A stretch of DNA of 64,000 nucleotides, taken from positions 7,872,801 to 7,936,800 of the forward strand of contig NC_067198.1 of the NCBI RefSeq assembly GCF_000699445.3, given 5' to 3'. Shown in pieces: positions 58,685 to 64,000 of this stretch (position 1 is the first letter of the stretch; every line of letters starts with the position of its first letter). Origin of the DNA: Schistosoma haematobium (Eukaryota; Platyhelminthes; Trematoda; Strigeidida; Schistosomatidae). The position numbers and the translations under genes are program-made. Under the pieces are notes generated by a model that worked only from the letters and a program-made list of their open reading frames with translations, did no database searches and was not told the origin of the DNA.

Positions 58685-61040
58685 ACTTTCTTTTTTGAAA
58701 TACATATAAGAGAAGTTTACTCCGTCTTTCGCACTATAAATCGTTTTATTATGTATAAGTATAATCTATTTCGATACTGATAGTACTTTGATAATAGATC
58801 TCATCCGAAAACGGCTAATTTGTCATTTAATTGCCTATTCTGTAATATCTTATGTGGAAGTCGCATCCTTGTGTATACTTAATTGTGATAAATAACAATA
58901 ATACTTGGTGTTTCTGAAAAACACATTTGTCCTGAGTATAGAATAATGTATTTGATGTGAATATTAAGAAGTTACACATAGTGGCCACGTCTGCAAGTCT
59001 GAGCCATGTCATCCAGTTGAATGAATATCTCCACGTTCACCATCGCCAACCTTCTCCAAGTGTTACATGTCGAATATACATCTTTTCAGTCGTTATATGC
59101 TTGGCTTCAAAGACCGTGTGTTTAAGAGTCAATGCCACTACAATTATTCATCCGAATACACTGTCATAGTGAAGAAACGTATATATACAACGCAACATTC
59201 TAGTGAAAATTCTAGACCGATGCAGTACTACAAGTTTTCGTAAAGAAACGGGTACTTATAAAGCCAACTCTTGTTTTTAATTTTCACAAACAGTTACTCG
59301 TTAAGATTATCGGTATATCTCCCCATGAAACTACGAAAAAGACGAAAATAAAAATTGGGCAAAAGTTTATTGATGCATCATTACTACTGGTACAAGAAGA
59401 GCAAACTTTTGAAAGGAGCGAGAACAAACATTCTAGCAGAATAGCATGAATTCATTTTATTTCGTTGGTTCTTGTCAGCTGCTTACAACATGTGGTATTT
59501 AAAATCATAATTCCATAATGGGTTTAAATTACTTACATGAGAGGGTTTAGTCGGAAGTTATATTGAAGACATATTAGTATAGTGTAGCAAGGCTGTAAAT
59601 AAATTTAATAGACTGAATATTGTAAATATATACATTCAGTAAAAGAACATTCTACAGCATTGATTGTGAACAACATTTGATGCAGAAAAATCAGTTTACA
59701 AGTTGAATATAAAGTTAAGTTAAAAATACTACAAAGAACTTCCTATAGTAAACAGTTTCTGCCATGTCTCCACACTTTGTTGTATTTTGATCCATATTTT
59801 ATATCGTTAAGAATACTACACAAAGACAAACGTTAGAGAAACTACAGTCTTACCTACTTATTGGTAATTCGTAGATAAAAATTGGCTACGTTGAGTGTCA
59901 TCTATCTTCAATCGACTACAATACCTAAGAATATGAGGAACTTTGCATTTTATATTTCTCAATTGATCGAGATTGCCTGTAAGAGTTCGTCTTCTTATGT
60001 ATGCCAGAAGCATATGACGGCAAGGACACCGGCATGTCCCATTTTATCCACGATTGAGGTTACATCTGCTCGCAATTCTTTTTACTTCCAGCCACATAGA
60101 AAAGGACGTTCCCGACCAAAATTATCGGTTATTACCAACTGAAATACCGAATATCTACAAAGTAGAATTGATCTGAAAATAGTTCACTTTCGGCGTGAAT
60201 GTAATGAGTATGGGAAGTCTGAAAAGGGAAAAATTATTCTATTTTACTTTTGGAATGCCTTTAGCATACTAACAAATTTAGTCCAGCTTCTGAAACGTCT
60301 GTTGAATTTTATACGTTGAAATGTCCCGCTTACGTCAACTAAAATATCTCTTGAACGTAAGGCACAACAAACAGAGCTGAGCAATTATTAAAAATTGGTT
60401 ATTCGTCGCAACAATTATTTACTAACTGAAGAAAGTACTACCAACATTTAAGACTTACCGGTTATTTGATATTTGGTCATAATCCTTGAGTAAAACAGCG
60501 ATTCACATAAAGTTCGCGTATCTAGAACTGTTAAGTTATTCTTATTTTTGCTACGTTGTTTTCTGGACCTTATCAATTTTTAAACAAAGACGGTAAGGTT
60601 CAGTAAAGAAATTGCTATCGCAGATCAAGCTACGAAGCAACAATCGATCCAATGTGTGCACTACAAGACAGAAAGAGCTAAATTAATGTTCTTCGCAATG
60701 ATTTTTGCTGCAGCAAAAGACTACCTAATATTCATGCAACCCGAAGACACCCAACAAACCCACAGCAATGGGGTGGCCACTTCATGTCAGGTCGTTTAAG
60801 GTCGTTTAAAAGCAACTGAGGGTGGCTTTGAGCGAACCTGACATTTATACCGTCCTTTTAGATACTCACTGATTTCAAGGAAATTTAGCAGTCTCCATAA
60901 CCTAATACTGACGATTATCACGTGCCCACTAGCTTTAAGAGGAATTTTTTTCGGAATTCCTGATGTGCGGAAAGTACCCACGGTATACAATAGAAGATCG
61001 TTATGCACCATCGCGGACTAAGTGAGATTAGACGTGTGTA
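58685..61040. other. No recognisable gene
   Basis: AT-rich DNA with short unremarkable open frames. Nothing with recognisable motifs on either strand. Confidence 0.5.
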
Positions 61041-61275
61041 TCGTTGGATGTAGGTTTAGTGGTCTGGAGGTTAAGCGTTCGTGTGAGAGACCGAATCCCC
61101 TGAGTTTAACGCCCGGTGGTGGGGTCGTGAATGGTGCTTGTGACTTACAACTATTATTAAGGCAATCTACACAGCATCTGCATCTCAGAGTGGACATCGA
61201 CTCTGGGATGCAGGTACATCTATATAATGAGTCCCAAGTAGTACGAAATGCGAATCCTGGATTCCACTGTTAAGC
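61041..61275 (+). mobile_element. Sm-alpha-like retroposon, near-complete copy
   Basis: The tRNA-like head TAGTGGTCTGGAGGTTAAGCG (61058) and AACGCCCGGTGGTGGGGTCG are followed by the 3' ribozyme region 61206-61265. This is the best Sm-alpha copy in the window. Elements of this kind are transcribed by pol III and spread by borrowed reverse transcriptase, and their monomers self-cleave when the ribozyme is intact. Confidence 0.8.
61206..61265 (+). ncRNA. Degenerate schistosome hammerhead ribozyme
   Basis: GCAGGTACATC at the 5' side and TCCTGGATTCCACTG at the 3' side match the well-studied schistosome hammerhead, including the CAGG/CCTG stem I and the outer loop-contact sequence. GAGTCCC and GAAA are present, but the first core strand reads ATAATGA where CTGATGA is needed (C3 and G5 both A), and stem II (GTCCCAAGTAGTAC) has a mismatch. 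Self-cleavage is not expected. Confidence 0.75.
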
Positions 61276-62039
61276 AACATCCATCTCTGTTTGAAATCTC
61301 TTTCTAAGCATTTTGTGATTTCGTTCCATTCGGTTATAGAGCACTAAATAACTACCGCTTGATCACCTATCTTCTTTCTAGATTTTTGCTAGATTCCGTG
61401 GTTGTTCAGTTTAGATACAAATACATACTCTATCAACGAGCTTGTTCAACCTGTTATGAGAATTAGCAAGCTAGGGATAACTGGGAAACTGTAATTGGGA
61501 TACCAAATGAAGTAGATAGATATGAAGTTATAGATATGCACACATGCTTCCCTTGAACCAAGAAAGAAGACCTTGAATAGATGAATGATTGCCCTCTTGC
61601 AAAAACGTTTCTTGTTTCCAATCTATCACCTAGTGTTTAACTTTAAGATAGTATGTAATGTAAAGCATGTGATATGTCTAGATTTCTCCGGTACATCACT
61701 CTGTATTCAAATAGCCTGATATATGCATACAAATAATAGTGGTAACCCCATTCTTAAATATAATAATCAGCAGAAAAAACATATGGTAACTTTAGTAACA
61801 CAAGGATGTAGGGAGTAAATCCATACAGATCGAATATTAAATTGCAATAGCAGCAAACAAACAAAGCACAAAACGACTTATGTACCGACGTTATACAGAA
61901 GAGCCAAAATTCACCATATGAAAAACTCAAGCCATTCATCTTCCTTGAGTCCTTGGTAAAGATGGGTATCAACATAGCTTCAGCAAAAATGTTTAGGAAG
62001 TGGACACACTAGTACAGTAAACAAAAACCGAGTTGTCTT
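61276..62039. other. No recognisable feature
   Basis: AT-rich DNA without recognisable motifs on either strand. Confidence 0.5.
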
Positions 62040-62235
62040 ACCAATAAATGAAAAGCATCTTAGAAATCACCACAAAGATTTGCAAGCTTTTCAGAACGAG
62101 AACTGCCCAGAAGCGAATAAAAACACATTATTCCTTTTTATACGAATTGAACGACACAACAGCTAAAAAGAGCAAATGTAATAACATCTACAAAATAAAT
62201 TGTGCTATCCACAAAAGATATTACATTGGATAAAG
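62040..62235 (+). mobile_element. Penelope-like GIY-YIG scrap
   Basis: The plus-strand frame reads NNIYKINCAIHKRYYIG followed by a stop. This matches NIIYKINCTNCDKHYIG of the fragment at 28775-29314, with one residue fewer and the second cysteine of the CX2C pair lost. Opposite orientation to that copy. Too short and mutated to function. Confidence 0.65.
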
Positions 62236-63144
62236 TAGATGACTCATCCATAAATGTTTAGCAATTAAAACATTGAGTTCAGGGAAGATTGCACAGTCAA
62301 AAATAATAATTGCGTTTATCACATTAATTATTCGGTGATTACTATTGATTGCAATAATATTATTTTAAAATTTAAATAGCAAAAATATCGTAAAAATTTG
62401 ATAGGAATTTAATGAAATAAACTGAATTAAGTTACTGCTCAAGTTTGCAACAAATTGCACATAAGAAATTCCCATCGTGTAAAGCAAAACAACACAGATA
62501 TAATAGTAAATTCATTTTTATGATATCCCAAAGAGTAGAAAATTGCATTTCTTACTTTTCGTGCCTCAATGTAAGTTACTTCTTCAGAGTAAATAAACAA
62601 CCAAAAAAACGTAGATTTGAGCAAAAAATTATGCTTTCAACTAGACCTTCATCAGGCTTCAATTTAATATACAAGAGTATTTGTATGAATATTTGTAAAG
62701 TATTGAACTAATCAAGACAACTAACGAGTTTTTGGTGACCATGAAATGGAGATTACATATCTATACGTACTAAGAAAAAGTACGAAGTTATTTTACGATG
62801 TCAGATGTACTAATAATAATAAATACTTGACTCACTGTTTTATCCTAAGAAGTAGATCAAAACTTGGGAAATATTAACATTAGAATAAACCTTATTAAAA
62901 GTAATTCGAATTAAGTAATGAGAAGTTCCCAATTAATCAGATAGTGAATGATTTATACGAAAAACGGGGTAAAAACACATATGAGCACATGAAGAAAATT
63001 AATTGAAAAACTAGTAAAATCGTTTGTTAAGCTTTATTTTGGTAAGGAAAGGATAGAAGTATTAAAAATTTCTTCTAAACGCACAGAATAAAGTCGTAAG
63101 TTATATGTAGGAGACGAAAGTGAATCCCCTTGTGAAAATTTATT
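62236..63144. other. No recognisable feature
   Basis: AT-rich DNA without motifs I can place. Confidence 0.5.
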
Positions 63145-63300
63145 TGCCAAATATCAATCAATCGTCTCAGATTTCACTGTTCCTTCATTTTCACACCAAT
63201 CATTCTCTGTTCTCGTTCTCTTTTCTTCCATCAGGCAATTTACTTTCGATTGATGATACATACTACTTACATCCATCGACATTAGTAGCACACACTGAAG
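63145..63300. repeat. Dispersed repeat, copy 2
   Basis: Same sequence and orientation as 50690-50880; ends near GTAGCACACAC. Unknown family. Confidence 0.8.
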
Positions 63301-64000
63301 TAGAAATACGTTTGTTCACTGCTCAAAACGTCTAGGATGTTTATGAAATATCTTTTCATGACACCATAGAGCATAATTGATAGTGTTAAATTTATTACAT
63401 GCTCAAATATTTCTCTGTAGACCGTATACAACGGACAAATCAACACTCTCTAAATCTTAATCCTGAGCCTTTCATATTTGAACAAACCTTAAACTTGTGG
63501 CACTACGTATTGATGACAGTCTAGTCAGATAGCAACTCTCGGGTTTTTTAGTGAGAATCATTTATCTATATGACCGTTGAATATTTTTACATCGTAGCTG
63601 GTGACAGTTCGTGATGAAAATTTCAACTCTAAATCCCTCATCCTAAAACTAACTTGAAACAATGTGGGCGCTCTTAAAAATCCATTTGGGTCGATTCAAG
63701 TTTTCAGGGTATGGATAATCTATATTCATAACGACGAGTTTATATGTTGTTGATTTTTCGATTTGCAGACAGAGTAGTCTGTAGATGAGATGAATGGACT
63801 CATTAATCATGCAAAATCTGTTTACACAATGCAATATGATTGTTTTCTTTTCGATAAACTATCCATTTATGGAAGTTTTGTTCTAATTGACTATAAACTA
63901 TTTGGAAATTCGTCCATATACTACCTACTTTTACCAAGTAAGTAACTTAAATTCCCTAATGGTCAATCGCTTTCGGCTTCCGACAACTATGACGGAATCA
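63301..64000. other. No recognisable feature to the window end
   Basis: AT-rich DNA; no gene or repeat recognised. Confidence 0.5.

Overview
The window looks like nuclear DNA of a blood fluke (Schistosoma or a close schistosomatid). It is AT-rich, the genes have introns, and it carries trematode-type repeats: Sm-alpha-like retroposons with hammerhead-ribozyme remnants, RTE/SR2-like and CR1/Jockey-like non-LTR elements, a Penelope-like GIY-YIG fragment and solo LTRs. Only two host genes are well supported: a PDK1-type protein kinase (35256-36710, +) and a two-exon MBOAT lysophospholipid acyltransferase (40104-41177 joined to 44286-45023, +). Species and chromosome cannot be fixed from the sequence alone. 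All family names are from recognition, not from a search.

Layout. 1-20002 is a head-to-tail array of a ~1.9 kb unit (ten full copies and a 706-bp partial one), nearly identical except for an internal (AAT)n tract that shrinks from 17-18 repeats on the left to 8 on the right. 20003-21661 has no recognisable feature. 21662-33710 is a graveyard of nested retroelements: a 3.9-kb RTE-like element (called family A here), a second RTE-like family (family B) carrying a nested insertion with a 12-bp target-site duplication, a Penelope-like fragment, and a CR1/Jockey-like element carrying a 327-bp solo LTR. 35252-36710 is the PDK1 gene, followed by about 3.3 kb of mostly unique DNA with decayed repeats. 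40104-45023 is the MBOAT gene, whose 3.1-kb intron is full of old repeats. 45700-55580 is again dominated by family B copies, including the longest one, interrupted by a 486-bp solo LTR, and a 920-bp segment duplicated from the 21-26 kb region. 55600-64000 is repeat-poor except for Sm-alpha-like fragments, a perfect (ATG)193 microsatellite and a second Penelope-like scrap.

The two genes are not obviously functionally linked: one is a lipid-regulated signalling kinase, the other remodels membrane phospholipids. The main interest is the repeat biology: the graded array, a short non-autonomous derivative of family A that shares its ends and recurs with the same internal junction, hammerhead-like motifs in two retroelement classes, and clean target-site duplications that allow insertions to be ordered in time.
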